From Acaryochloris sp. CCMEE 5410 (GTDB lineage Bacteria > Cyanobacteriota > Cyanobacteriia > Thermosynechococcales > Thermosynechococcaceae): a stretch of DNA of 64,000 nt. Within the stretch, counting starts at the first letter, position 1, and the number at the start of each line of letters is the position of its first letter. The stretch lies in contig NZ_AFEJ02000001.1 of NCBI RefSeq assembly GCF_000238775.2, positions 930,001 to 994,000 of the forward strand. The letters are read 5' to 3'. A program made the translations under genes and the position numbers. Below are positions 36,538-46,086 of the stretch, piece by piece. The notes beneath the pieces are model-generated. The model searched no databases. It saw only the letters and a program-made list of their open reading frames with translations, and was not told the origin of the DNA.

Positions 36538-37512
36538 ATGGATCTGCTTCGCTCTCTTCCCCTGGGGCTCTACCTGGAACAACCCCGAACTTGGTTACAT
36601 CGGCTTGACCCTAGAGTAAAACTAGCTTGGCTGATGATGTTCCTGCTCACCCCATTGCTGGCAGATTTACCCTGGCGGTTTGGCTTAGTCTTGGGACTGA
36701 TTCTCCTAACCATTTCGGCAACCATTCCATTACGGGTCTGGCGCAAGCAAATTGGCTGGTTATTGTTGTTATGTCTATTAGTTTGCAGTATTACCACCCT
36801 AATGCCTGATGGCTTAGCAGTGTCCTATCAACCCAGACTCCCGAAGCAAGAACTAGCATTTACACAAGCCCCCACTACTCCCCCAGAAGACTCCCAACCC
36901 TGGTATCAACCCCTGATCTTCTGGCAGGGTTCAGAAGACAATCTTCCTCCCACCCTCCCTCAGCCCACAACCTATCAATATGTCCTCTTTCATCGTGGCC
37001 CCGTTAGAATCACTCGTCGATCCTTAGAATTGGGGTTACGGTTGGGGACTTGGCTATTCACCTTAATCTACGGAACAACCCTATATCTCTTGACAACGGC
37101 CCCGGAAGAAATAACCGTTGCCATTGAAGTTCTATTGCAACCCTTAAAGCGGTGGCGTATTCCTATCACTGAAGTCACCCTAACCTTAACCCTAGCGCTT
37201 CGCTTTATGCCCCTAGTTCTAGAAGAAATTCAAAATTTGATTCGAGCCATTCGGACTCGCGCCATTAATTGGAAAAAACTAGGGGTTCGGGGCGCCTTTC
37301 AACTCTGGCTGATGTTAGCGGATCGCCTCATTGAAAATTTGTTTTTACGAGCAGAGCAAGTGGCTAGTGCCATGACCGTACGGGGGTTTACCAGCCCAAA
37401 CCACCACCAAGTCAGATGGCATCAACTCCGAATTCGGCTAATGGATCAGTTGGCGTTAGTTTTAGTCGTCTTGGTTTGTGGCTTACGGATCTGGGTCGGA
37501 ACGCTTCCCTAA
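36538..37512 (+). CDS. ECF transporter T component (EcfT/CbiQ-like)
   Basis: 324 residues with five or six hydrophobic segments. LHRLDPRVKLAWLMMFLLTP near residue 21 opens the CbiQ family; a polar insertion of about 50 residues lies near 105-160. LALRFMPLVLEEIQNLIRAI and RAINWKK, then RAEQVASAMTVRGF near 270, are the coupling helices with Ala-Arg-Gly type motifs contacting the ATPases. No S component or ATPase gene is adjacent, so it probably serves a shared ECF module. It overlaps the region before the chorismate-binding enzyme gene by a 22-bp gap. Confidence 0.85.
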   Translation: MDLLRSLPLGLYLEQPRTWLHRLDPRVKLAWLMMFLLTPLLADLPWRFGLVLGLILLTISATIPLRVWRKQIGWLLLLCLLVCSITTLMPDGLAVSYQPRLPKQELAFTQAPTTPPEDSQPWYQPLIFWQGSEDNLPPTLPQPTTYQYVLFHRGPVRITRRSLELGLRLGTWLFTLIYGTTLYLLTTAPEEITVAIEVLLQPLKRWRIPITEVTLTLTLALRFMPLVLEEIQNLIRAIRTRAINWKKLGVRGAFQLWLMLADRLIENLFLRAEQVASAMTVRGFTSPNHHQVRWHQLRIRLMDQLALVLVVLVCGLRIWVGTLP

Positions 37513-37534
37513 ATCAATACCGTTAATATCCGAC

Positions 37535-38941
37535 ATGGACGAATTAAAGCCTTGGTATTGGCGATCGCAGCCACTACTCGAACGTAGCGGTACAGATATT
37601 TTTGCAGCCTTATTTGGAGAACAAGGGATCGCAACCCTGCTCGAAAGCCCTTATCCCCATCCCCTCGGTCAATACTCCATTTGCGCAGGTGGCCCTCGAA
37701 GTGAGGCTGGCGATTTACGCTTATGGACACCAGAATTAGGGCGAATCTTACCGTTCTTGGAACACCAGCTACAACTTAAAAAGCCTTTAGCCCCAGATGG
37801 AATCCCTGATGACTTGCCCTTTCAAGGTGGGTGGTTAGGGTGGCTGGGGTATGACCTCGCTTGGGAAATCGAACGTTTACCCCACCTTAAACCTGATCCC
37901 CTGCCATTCCCTGTAGCCTTTTGGTATGAGCCTGAAAACTTTGCAATTTTGGATCATCAACAGCAAATCCTCTGGCTTGCAGCCAGCGATCCCCACCATT
38001 TAGATCACCTAGAACACCAGCTAGCATCCTACACTCCACATCCAATCATTCCATCATTTAAGGCAATAGACTTTCAGTTTGTGACAAATCAAGTTGAGTA
38101 TGAAGCGATGGTACGACAGGCCTTAGCCCATATTCAGGCTGGAGACATTTTCCAGGCCAATCTCTCCACTCGTTTTTCGGTCAAGGCCGACGCCGATCCC
38201 TGGCAGCTCTACCAGCAACTGCAAACGATCAATCCCTCACCCTTTGCCAGCTACTGGCAAACTCCATGGGGATCGGTCGTCAGTTGTTCACCAGAACGGC
38301 TTGTTCGACTCAAAGGGACACAAGCCGAGACCCGCCCAATTGCCGGGACTCGCGCCCGGGGAATCACCCTCGAAGAGGATCAACAATTAGCTCATGCCTT
38401 AAAGAAGAACTTAAAAGAAAGAGCTGAGCATACCATGCTGGTGGATCTTGAACGTAATGACCTCGGTCGAGTCTGTAACTGGGGATCAGTTGCCGTAAAT
38501 GAATTTCTAGTCCTTGAATACTACAGTCATGTAATTCATCTAGTTAGCAATATTGTTGGTACCCTACAACCCAATCGTTCTGCAGTTGAGCTGATTCGAT
38601 CGGTCTTCCCAGGAGGAACCATTACTGGCTGCCCTAAGGTTCGTTGTATGGAAATTATTGAAACGTTAGAACCTTACCGCCGGAGCTTATTTTATGGTTC
38701 CTGTGGGTATTTAGACTATCGGGGGCAGCTAGATCTGAATATTTTGATTCGAACCTTATTGATTACCCCTATACATCCTCCTGGCAGCTCCCCTAACCGG
38801 TCTATCCCGTCTTCTATGATTTGGGGACAAGTGGGGGCTGGGATTGTGGCCGATAGTCACCCTGAACAGGAATGGTTAGAATCCTTGCAAAAAGCCAAAG
38901 CGCAGGTGGAAGCCATTCAAGCAATGGACTCGCAAATCTAA
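37535..38941 (+). CDS. Chorismate-binding enzyme: anthranilate/aminodeoxychorismate synthase component I
   Basis: 468 residues from ATG at 37535 (MDELKPWYWRSQPLLERS). The chorismate-binding domain contains GDIFQANLSTRF, SPERLVRLKG, the PIAGTRARG motif near residue 268, ERAEHTMLVDLERNDLGRV and VFPGGTITGCPKVRCMEIIE. PIAGT is the TrpE form (E. coli PabB has PIKGT), but overall length and lack of a clear Trp-inhibition motif suit PabB as well. It would supply folate (PABA) or tryptophan synthesis. Confidence 0.82.
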   Translation: MDELKPWYWRSQPLLERSGTDIFAALFGEQGIATLLESPYPHPLGQYSICAGGPRSEAGDLRLWTPELGRILPFLEHQLQLKKPLAPDGIPDDLPFQGGWLGWLGYDLAWEIERLPHLKPDPLPFPVAFWYEPENFAILDHQQQILWLAASDPHHLDHLEHQLASYTPHPIIPSFKAIDFQFVTNQVEYEAMVRQALAHIQAGDIFQANLSTRFSVKADADPWQLYQQLQTINPSPFASYWQTPWGSVVSCSPERLVRLKGTQAETRPIAGTRARGITLEEDQQLAHALKKNLKERAEHTMLVDLERNDLGRVCNWGSVAVNEFLVLEYYSHVIHLVSNIVGTLQPNRSAVELIRSVFPGGTITGCPKVRCMEIIETLEPYRRSLFYGSCGYLDYRGQLDLNILIRTLLITPIHPPGSSPNRSIPSSMIWGQVGAGIVADSHPEQEWLESLQKAKAQVEAIQAMDSQI

Positions 38942-39329
38942 AGTGATTATGTATATGTCGTTTCTTGGGAATGTGCTGTGTAACGGGTTTAGTGAAAGGA
39001 CAAGCAAATCTATTCAAAAAACAGTCGACATTTCGCAAAGGACGTCCAGTATAATAGACGACAATTTCAGAGTTACTAGACTTGGCGAAATTCACTAAGA
39101 AAGGACAATCATCCTTGAAAAGTGAGCGATCTTTTTTTACTTTGACAAAATAACCTCAGCTATTTCAATTCACTCCATTCTCAAGATCTATACCCAAGGG
39201 AAAAACTGACATTGCTTAAAACTGCCCTATTCTTTAGAAACAAAGCTATTTAGACAGGACCCACAGCATTGTTCTAGGGAGTAGTTATCGTTCTATAAAT
39301 CACTCCTACTGCTTTGGCCTCTCCCTTAC
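38942..39329 (+). promoter_or_regulatory. Intergenic region upstream of pipX with promoter-like boxes
   Basis: TATAAT at 39050-39055 with TCGACA 19 bp upstream is a possible sigma-70-type promoter. No GTA-N8-TAC NtcA box stands out. No gene is seen. Confidence 0.35.
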
Positions 39330-39605
39330 ATGCGAATGATCACTGAAACGTATCTAAATCATCCAACTTTTGGTCTACTCTACAGTCTTTGTGTGATTGA
39401 TGCTAAGAGTGCGTTGTACACCACGCTTTATGCCCAACGGTTATTTTTTTTAGTTTCAACATCTGCAGAGCAGTTAGAGTTTTCTCCCATTACTCGACAA
39501 GAGGCTAAAGTCGCCGTAGAAAGTCGTCTCAGACTCCTTAGGCGATCGGGTACTCGCCAAGACTACGACCAACTTCAGCTTGTTCACCAACAAACTTTTC
39601 AATAA
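39330..39605 (+). CDS. pipX: PipX, coactivator of NtcA and partner of PII
   Basis: 91 residues, the usual size. TYLNHPTFGLLYSLCVIDAK begins the Tudor-like domain; TTLYAQRLFFLVS and QEAKVAVESRLRLLRRSG cover the rest of the PipX core and C-terminal helices. It binds NtcA under nitrogen limitation and PII under excess. Its stop overlaps the start of pipY by one base (TAATG), the conserved pipX-pipY operon. Confidence 0.94.
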   Translation: MRMITETYLNHPTFGLLYSLCVIDAKSALYTTLYAQRLFFLVSTSAEQLEFSPITRQEAKVAVESRLRLLRRSGTRQDYDQLQLVHQQTFQ

Positions 39606-40291
39606 TGCCTTCTCCGCAGCCATTGACCCTCACGGATCGAGTCATCTCCATTCAACGATCCTTGCCGGGATCCGTTCGCCTGATTGCTGTATCCAAATAT
39701 ATGCCGACTGCATTGATCCGAGAGGCCTATGATGCAGGTTTACGCGACTTTGGCGAAAGCCGGGTACAGGAAGCGATTCAGAAACAAGCAGAGCTACAGG
39801 ATCTCTCAGAGCTCACTTGGCATCTCATTGGCCACCTTCAAAGCAATAAAGCCAAACTAGCGGTTCGTCACTTCGACTGGATTCACTCGGTAGATAGCTT
39901 AGCTTTAGCCCAACGCCTCAATCGGCTGGTTGCATCAGAGCAGAATTCACCTCAGTTATGTCTTCAAGTCAAACCTCTCCCAGATCCTGGCAAATTTGGT
40001 TGGACGTTTGCTGGTCTTAAAGCCGATCTACCTGCGTTAAAAGCCTGTGCCCATCTTCACTGGCGGGGATTAATGACGATATTACCGATGGGGTTATCGA
40101 GCCAGGAAATCTTAAATGCTTTTCATGAAACTCAACAGTTAGCTCAAGACATTACCCAGCAGTCCCCAGAGGATTTCACCTTACATGAGCTGTCCATGGG
40201 GATGTCCAATGATTATCAGTTGGCTGTTCAGGCTGGCGCCACAATGGTTCGAGTAGGCCGTCGTCTTTTCGGGGATCGGCCTCGGCCCTAA
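39605..40291 (+). CDS. pipY: PipY, YggS/PLPBP-family PLP homeostasis protein
   Basis: 228 residues. LIAVSKYMPTALIREAYDAG near residue 23 holds the PLP lysine; FGESRVQEA, WHLIGHLQSNKAK and LSMGMSNDYQLAVQAGATMVRVG are YggS signatures. It binds PLP without known catalysis and influences PLP and 2-oxo acid balance. Translationally coupled to pipX. Confidence 0.95.
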   Translation: MPSPQPLTLTDRVISIQRSLPGSVRLIAVSKYMPTALIREAYDAGLRDFGESRVQEAIQKQAELQDLSELTWHLIGHLQSNKAKLAVRHFDWIHSVDSLALAQRLNRLVASEQNSPQLCLQVKPLPDPGKFGWTFAGLKADLPALKACAHLHWRGLMTILPMGLSSQEILNAFHETQQLAQDITQQSPEDFTLHELSMGMSNDYQLAVQAGATMVRVGRRLFGDRPRP

Positions 40292-40791
40292 GCCATCCTT
40301 CTATATGGTGAGGCTGATGGCTTAACTCTGAACGCCATAGACAAGAAGGTCTTCACAAGTTTTTCCTGGGCGAATCACTATTCTATTCAAAGAGACCGTA
40401 TCTATCTGAATGACAATGCGAATAGGAAGCCTCTGTAAAAGATGACAATTTCATAGGTTATGTAAAGGAAATGATTTCTTAATTTAAACTTTAGTTTCAA
40501 CACTCGAATTGCTGATTTGCAATTAGATCATTGATGTATAATTCAATCTAAATTTTCCATACCATGGGATTTGTCGCAAAGAGCTGATTTTTTCTATAAA
40601 GATCAATCTTGGTAATTAAGGCGACAGTGGTATTGACAAATCAAACAAATCCAAGTTTGATGAGAAGATCTAAATTTAATAGAGATCTTTACGAATAAAA
40701 TTCCTTGATGACCTTAGATCGAACTATTGCTCGGTCTTCTTGAAATCAGGTTCTTCATACCCTCAAAACCTTCATAGATGGAGCCCAACTC
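40292..40791. other. Intergenic region between pipY and sepF
   Basis: TAAGCCATC at the pipY stop (40289-40297) pairs with GATGGCTTA (40316-40324), a stem-loop without a strong U-tract. The rest is A+T-rich and should contain the sepF promoter. No gene is seen in 500 bp. Confidence 0.5.
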
Positions 40792-41388
40792 GTGAGCAGT
40801 TTATTTGGCAGATTAAAGGATTTCGTCGGCATCCCAGAGTCGGATGACGATTATGATTACGTTGATGAATATGACGAAATTCAAAACGATGGGTATTCGG
40901 ATCATTCTTATTCAGCAGAGTACTCCGAAGAACCCGTTGAAGTGGGTGAAGCGTTGAACAGTCAATCTGAGAAAGAACAGGGGTCTCAAGTGAATTCTAA
41001 TACTAGCAATGTTGTAGGTATGCCCGGTGCCAGCCGCTTATGGGGATCTACCACTGAGGTTTTAGTGATGGAACCACGAGCATTCGAAGAAATGCCCCAA
41101 GTGATCCAAGCTTTACGTGAACGTAAGTCTGTGGTTCTCAATCTAACGATGATGGAACCTATTCAGGCTCAGCGAGCCGTGGATTTTGTAGCAGGTGCAA
41201 CTTATACCATTGACGGCCACCAAGAGCGTGTTGGAGATAGCATCTTCCTCTTCACCCCCAATTGTGTTCAGGTCAGCACCCATCTGGGTGTCGTTCATGA
41301 AGCACCTACTACACCTCATTTTTCACGTCCTACAACCACTGCATCTTGGAAAAATGATATGCAGATGAACCAGGCTATTGCCCAGTAA
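40792..41388 (+). CDS. sepF: Cell division protein SepF
   Basis: 198 residues from GTG at 40792 ([15 protein letters not shown], an amphipathic membrane-binding helix). An acidic, Tyr/Ser-rich linker (residues 18-80) is followed by the SepF core: [50 protein letters not shown]. It tethers FtsZ to the membrane. Located between pipY and proC, as in many cyanobacteria. Confidence 0.93.
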   Translation: MSSLFGRLKDFVGIPESDDDYDYVDEYDEIQNDGYSDHSYSAEYSEEPVEVGEALNSQSEKEQGSQVNSNTSNVVGMPGASRLWGSTTEVLVMEPRAFEEMPQVIQALRERKSVVLNLTMMEPIQAQRAVDFVAGATYTIDGHQERVGDSIFLFTPNCVQVSTHLGVVHEAPTTPHFSRPTTTASWKNDMQMNQAIAQ

Positions 41389-41504
41389 ATAGCCATCTCT
41401 GGCTACTTTGGGGTTTTCTCAAAACTCAATACAGCAAGGAATCTCGACTAAGCTTTGGTAGACTGGTGCATTGTTTCTGCCATCTTCAGCTTAGGGGTAT
41501 TCTA

Positions 41505-42320
41505 GTGAGTCAGTTTCGCGATCAGCTTGGCATCATTGGTGGTGGCGTTATGGCTGAAGCCATTTTGTCACGACTGCTTTCCCAAAAAATCTGTTCGCCA
41601 GAGCAGATTCAAGTAAGTGATATTTCCAAAGAGCGATTAGAGGTTCTAATCGGTCGCTATCAGATTCAGGGATCTACCCTTAATGATGCGGTTGCCTCCA
41701 ACGCTCAGGTCTTGGTGTTGGCCATCAAACCTCAAATATTTCCAAAGGTCGCTGATCCCCTCGCATCGTCCATACCCGCTGGATGTTTAGTCCTTTCTAT
41801 TTTGGCGGGGGTAACTTTGGGGACGTTAGAAGCAGCTTTTCCAGGATCCCCTGTGATTCGAGTTATGCCAAACACACCGGCTACAGTTGGGGCTGGAATA
41901 GCTGCGATCGCAGCAGGTAACCATGCGAATCAAACGCACCTAGATCTTGCTCATCAGCTTTTTAGCGCCGTTGGCCAGGCGGTTACCGTACCTGAATCAT
42001 TAATGGATGCAGTCACCGGGCTATCGGGATCAGGGCCAGCTTATGTTGCCTTGGTGTTGGAAGCTCTTACGGATGGAGGCGTTTCGGTCGGTTTGCCTCG
42101 CCCCATTGCCAATCAATTAGCCCTGCAAACCCTTTTGGGCACGGCCAAATTAGTGGATGAAACGGGACTACATCCTGCCCAACTCAAGGATCAGGTTACG
42201 AGTCCAGGTGGTACGACGATTGCTGGGGTTGCGGCTCTAGAGCAAGCGGGACTTCGATCAGCCCTGATCAAAGCTGTTCAGGCTGCTTATCATCGCTCCT
42301 GTGAGCTCGGCCGAGGCTAA
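41505..42320 (+). CDS. proC: Pyrroline-5-carboxylate reductase
   Basis: 271 residues from GTG at 41505 (SQFRDQLGIIGGGVMAEAIL), with GGGG about 7 bp upstream; a start 13 codons earlier would add a non-conserved leader. Rossmann motif GIIGGGVMAEA, VLAIKPQ, VIRVMPNTPATVGAGI and the P5C signature VTGLSGSGPAYVALVLEAL are present. It performs the last step of proline synthesis. Confidence 0.95.
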   Translation: MSQFRDQLGIIGGGVMAEAILSRLLSQKICSPEQIQVSDISKERLEVLIGRYQIQGSTLNDAVASNAQVLVLAIKPQIFPKVADPLASSIPAGCLVLSILAGVTLGTLEAAFPGSPVIRVMPNTPATVGAGIAAIAAGNHANQTHLDLAHQLFSAVGQAVTVPESLMDAVTGLSGSGPAYVALVLEALTDGGVSVGLPRPIANQLALQTLLGTAKLVDETGLHPAQLKDQVTSPGGTTIAGVAALEQAGLRSALIKAVQAAYHRSCELGRG

Positions 42321-42342
42321 ATCAAAATTGCCAGCTTCAACA

Positions 42343-43815
42343 TTATGGGGATTGTAAGGCCGGCGCTGTTAACTCGAAGGCCAAAAAATCAGCCAGCCAA
42401 TTTTTGATTTGATAGGTGGCTTGGCAATCATCCTCGTTGTATTCAACAATCGTATCGAGGAAATCGCGATCGCCCGTAGAAAGCCACTCACTATACCAGT
42501 AGATGGACTGGGCTCCATTCGCTTCGCTATTGCGCCATTGAAACCCTAGCCATCGCGCGATCAATTTCAAGGTATAACTTTCTACAGGCAGCACAACCGT
42601 GTGGGTCACATGAGCGTGCAAATCAATAAATCGCTCCAATAAAGGCTGAATGATCGTATCGGGGTTACCATACAAGGCTGCTAAGCGTTCAACGGTTTGA
42701 ACTTCGTAGGCACAAAAATGGTAAATCGGTGCTTGGGGATAGGCCAACACTAAATCCAAGAACTGCTGCCATGCCTGCTCTTCCTGGTGAGGTTGATCGG
42801 CTAAGAGGGGATAAAAGATCTCGGTTTGGTTTTCTCGATCGACGACTAATACCCCATGCAGATAGGCCAAATTGAGACTGGGTTCTGCTTCGATATCGAA
42901 GTAGAGTTCGATGGGAGCAGGGGAAATTTGGGTGGCTATTGCGCTAACTTCACTGGCCGCAAACACTACAGGAGCCTGCTTAGCAAATGCCTGGGCCTGA
43001 CAAATGAGTTTGTTAGCAACCTCTCGACCAAATCCCGTCACCTCAGCCAATTGGGTGGGATTCGCAATCGCTAAATCTTCTACGGTCGCTAAATTATGAG
43101 CTTGGAGGATGGGATAGCGGCTGGGGGTAACCCCTGGTAATAAGGATAAATGTTGATCTTGTTGAGCAATTTGATAGCAGTGGGATAGCCATCCACACAA
43201 GCTGCAGCGATTACTGACAATAAAGACCTCGGGCTCATGTTGGGTTTGGATTATCTCGACAAGTTCCAGAAGTAATTGATCTAGCTTCGGCTGATTAATG
43301 GGCAGGTTAACGGCATAGAGCCCTCGTTCCCGCAGGTACAGATAGGACTCCTCTGGCCAAACCCCTTGTATGGTCGCCAGCAGATAAGCATGAAAGGTTG
43401 CCAAGATTTGATATTCCAGCTTGGGACGTTTACTCAGGCGAATATCCGTCGGCACATATTGCCAATCTCCAAAATCTGAGGTTCCCTCGGTTTTAGTGAG
43501 GAGATCGGGAATACTTTGATAGGCAACGCCATTGCCTTGATCCATCCAGAGAACGCCCCGCCGAATATAGGGAGCGCCAGCCTGCATCAGGGCTAACGTT
43601 GCATGGGCCCCTGCTTGCCAGTCATATTTGGGATAGTCTGGTTGAACCCAGGATTGACGCGCGAAAAAGGTCTGTTGATGCTCAAGGCGATCCTGCCGAA
43701 GTTTGTTGAGAAAATCGCTAGGCGCAGACTTATGAGTTTTGTCTTCATAGACATCCAGATACGCTTGTCGATGACAACGCTGGTAACTCAGTAATAATTG
43801 GGCGGTCAGCAGCAT
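42343..43815 (-). CDS. TM0106-family RecB-like nuclease
   Basis: 490 residues. N-terminal RecB-like region: LLSYQRCHRQAYLDVY and a C-x2-C pattern (CSLCGWLSHC near residue 204-213) reminiscent of iron-sulfur nucleases. A helix-hairpin-helix segment (ATVEDLAIANPTQLAEVTGF) follows. The C-terminal RNase H-like domain contains IELYFDIEAEP near 304 and VEYNEDDCQATYQI near 465, the DEDD exonuclease residues. Its role in the cell is unknown; family members are common in cyanobacteria. Confidence 0.8.
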   Translation of the reverse strand: MLLTAQLLLSYQRCHRQAYLDVYEDKTHKSAPSDFLNKLRQDRLEHQQTFFARQSWVQPDYPKYDWQAGAHATLALMQAGAPYIRRGVLWMDQGNGVAYQSIPDLLTKTEGTSDFGDWQYVPTDIRLSKRPKLEYQILATFHAYLLATIQGVWPEESYLYLRERGLYAVNLPINQPKLDQLLLELVEIIQTQHEPEVFIVSNRCSLCGWLSHCYQIAQQDQHLSLLPGVTPSRYPILQAHNLATVEDLAIANPTQLAEVTGFGREVANKLICQAQAFAKQAPVVFAASEVSAIATQISPAPIELYFDIEAEPSLNLAYLHGVLVVDRENQTEIFYPLLADQPHQEEQAWQQFLDLVLAYPQAPIYHFCAYEVQTVERLAALYGNPDTIIQPLLERFIDLHAHVTHTVVLPVESYTLKLIARWLGFQWRNSEANGAQSIYWYSEWLSTGDRDFLDTIVEYNEDDCQATYQIKNWLADFLAFELTAPALQSP

Positions 43816-43923
43816 GCAGACACAATAATGGATTTCCCTGAAGGAATCTTAACAAATCCTTCTGGTCAGCCGATAAATTCCCTTGACTGATATCGAGCAG
43901 CACAATAGGCTGAGAGCGATGTA

Positions 43924-45282
43924 ATGGATACCGATGTTGTCGTGGCTCAGGTTATCTTTGAGGATGTCTATAAAAGTTTTCCGGCTCGTAAAGGTGATCG
44001 CACAGCCAATCCCACGTCCGTTGACCCCAATTTAAGTTCAACAACCTCCACTCAGCCTAAATCTAAGGACGATACCAAAAACGATACCGTTACCGTATTG
44101 CGCCGCATCAATTTTTCTGTTGAAGATGGGGAGTTTATGGTGCTGGTGGGTCCCTCAGGATGTGGGAAAAGCACGCTCTTACGCCTGATTGCAGGATTAG
44201 AGGACTTAACTGGGGGCAGTATCAGGATTGGCGATCGCAAAATCAATCACCTCCCCCCAAAAGCACGAGACATCGCCATGGTGTTTCAAAGTTACGCCCT
44301 TTATCCCCACATGAGCGTCTATAACAATTTAGCCTTTGGTCTCCGTCGTACCCAATCCCAGCGAGACCCTAAACGGCGCTCTATTTCTGCATCCCTACGC
44401 AGAAAACTAGAGTCTGGCTTAGTATCCGCGACCCGAATATTACCCAAGCCCTTCAGATATCGTTCCAAACGAGAAAAATTAATTGAGCAGACCGTCCATC
44501 AAGTTGCCGAAATCTTACAAATTGAGACTTTACTGGACCGCCTGCCCAAGCAACTCTCCGGGGGACAGAAGCAGCGAGTGGCTCTGGGGCGTGCCATGGC
44601 CCGTGATCCCCAAGTTTTTTTAATGGATGAACCCCTATCTAACCTGGACGCCAAGCTGCGAACTCAAACCCGAGCCCAAATCGTCAAACTCCAGCGACAA
44701 CTCGGAACAACAACGGTCTATGTCACTCATGACCAAACGGAAGCCATGACCATGGGGGATCGAATTGCCGTTATGAATGCTGGGCAAATTCAGCAAATTG
44801 CTAGCCCTTTAGAGCTGTATAACCAGCCGATCAACCGATTTGTAGCCCAGTTCATTGGTTCTCCCCCTATGAACTTTATCTCCGTCCAGGTTCAATCGTC
44901 TCGAAACTTACAACATCCACAATTCACCCTCACCCTGCCAGAAGTGTGGGAAACGGTCCTCCAGAATTATCAAGGCCAAACCCTAACCTTAGGGATCCGC
45001 CCAGAACATCTGGATCTGGCATCCTCCCATTCCAGCAATATTCCCACCCAGGTCGAATTGGTTGAAGCCTTAGGCCATGAGACCTATCTGTCTTTACAGT
45101 TGACCCAGAACCATCAAATGCCCCAATCACCGGTCCCATTAATTGCCCGAATCAATCCTTATCAGCAAGTCAGCCTTGGCGAGCAGTTATGGTTCTCAGT
45201 TCAACTAGATAAGATTCATCTGTTTGATCAACAGACTGAAGCGGCAATCCGCCCTAGCCAATTACCAGCCCCAACCCATTAG
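43924..45282 (+). CDS. ABC transporter ATPase of the UgpC/MalK type with basic insertions
   Basis: 452 residues, longer than the usual 360-380. Walker A VGPSGCGKSTLLRLIAG near residue 80, Q-loop VFQSYALYPHM, signature LSGGQKQRVALGRAMARDP, Walker B VFLMDEPLSNLDAK and switch TVYVTHDQTEAMTMGDR are intact. A C-terminal TOBE/OB domain follows (LGIRPEHL). Two insertions are notable: a polar one near residues 18-50 before Walker A, and a basic one (RRTQSQRDPKRRSISASLRR...) near 140-180 between Q-loop and signature. It probably energises sugar or polyol uptake; no permease gene is adjacent. Confidence 0.88.
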   Translation: MDTDVVVAQVIFEDVYKSFPARKGDRTANPTSVDPNLSSTTSTQPKSKDDTKNDTVTVLRRINFSVEDGEFMVLVGPSGCGKSTLLRLIAGLEDLTGGSIRIGDRKINHLPPKARDIAMVFQSYALYPHMSVYNNLAFGLRRTQSQRDPKRRSISASLRRKLESGLVSATRILPKPFRYRSKREKLIEQTVHQVAEILQIETLLDRLPKQLSGGQKQRVALGRAMARDPQVFLMDEPLSNLDAKLRTQTRAQIVKLQRQLGTTTVYVTHDQTEAMTMGDRIAVMNAGQIQQIASPLELYNQPINRFVAQFIGSPPMNFISVQVQSSRNLQHPQFTLTLPEVWETVLQNYQGQTLTLGIRPEHLDLASSHSSNIPTQVELVEALGHETYLSLQLTQNHQMPQSPVPLIARINPYQQVSLGEQLWFSVQLDKIHLFDQQTEAAIRPSQLPAPTH

Positions 45283-45537
45283 TTTTAGCTCCTTTCCCAT
45301 CGGTACTTTCTTTGACTCTGTGTTGTTGAATACGGAACTTGAAACGGGGTTCGATTAAGTTACCTCCCAGCATGGCCATACCTTACTTTTGGATGATGTG
45401 AAGCAAGTCGTTTGCTCGATAGGGCAGCTAACGCACCTGGGAACAATAGTAAGGAGAAGTTTAGTCGAGGGGGAAACAGAGCATGTCAATAACCATTAAC
45501 CAAGCTAGAATGTGTACTCACTCAGAAGGGTAATCCT

Positions 45538-45879
45538 GTGTTTGTCCGGTTAGCCAATCAACACCGTGAATTTGTTCGAGACTTAGTCATGAACCTCCAA
45601 GCCCTAGCTATTGTGCTAGAACGTCGAGGATACGTGGCGTCTTGCTATACCTGCGGTGGCCAAATGAACAGTGCCTCCTTCATGGTGAGTTTAGGAGAAA
45701 ATCATCTGATTCGGTTTTTAGTGTCCGACTATGGGATCACCTGGACCGAAATGCGAGATGACCGTGAACTCATGAAGTTGGAAGGGGCTGAAGCCATTAG
45801 CCAATTGCAAGAATTAGCCAACTTAATCAAATATGAGCAACCCGCCCAGAGCCCATCGTCTGTGCTGGCCGAGTCATAA
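45538..45879 (+). CDS. DUF1815 family protein
   Basis: 113 residues from GTG at 45538 (FVRLANQHREFVRDLVMNLQ). ALAIVLERRGYVASCYTCGG, SFMVSLGENHLIRFLVSDYG and TWTEMRDDRELM are familiar from the cyanobacterial DUF1815 family (from memory). A CYTC pair could bind metal or form a disulfide. Function unknown. Confidence 0.7.
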   Translation: MFVRLANQHREFVRDLVMNLQALAIVLERRGYVASCYTCGGQMNSASFMVSLGENHLIRFLVSDYGITWTEMRDDRELMKLEGAEAISQLQELANLIKYEQPAQSPSSVLAES

Positions 45880-46086
45880 TCCTTAATTTATTCACCTCAT
45901 TTGTCAAATTTGTCCCCATCTTGGACTTGTTCAGTCGATGATTTAGTCCAAATTCGTTGGTGAAATGTTACGCTGTATACCTAGTTAGCAGGGGGTAAAT
46001 TGTGTAGTCATCTTGATCATTCAAGATTGACTCAATGGCAAACTGTCATGTTTCAATTACCACCCATCGAGGTTGCACTGTAACGT

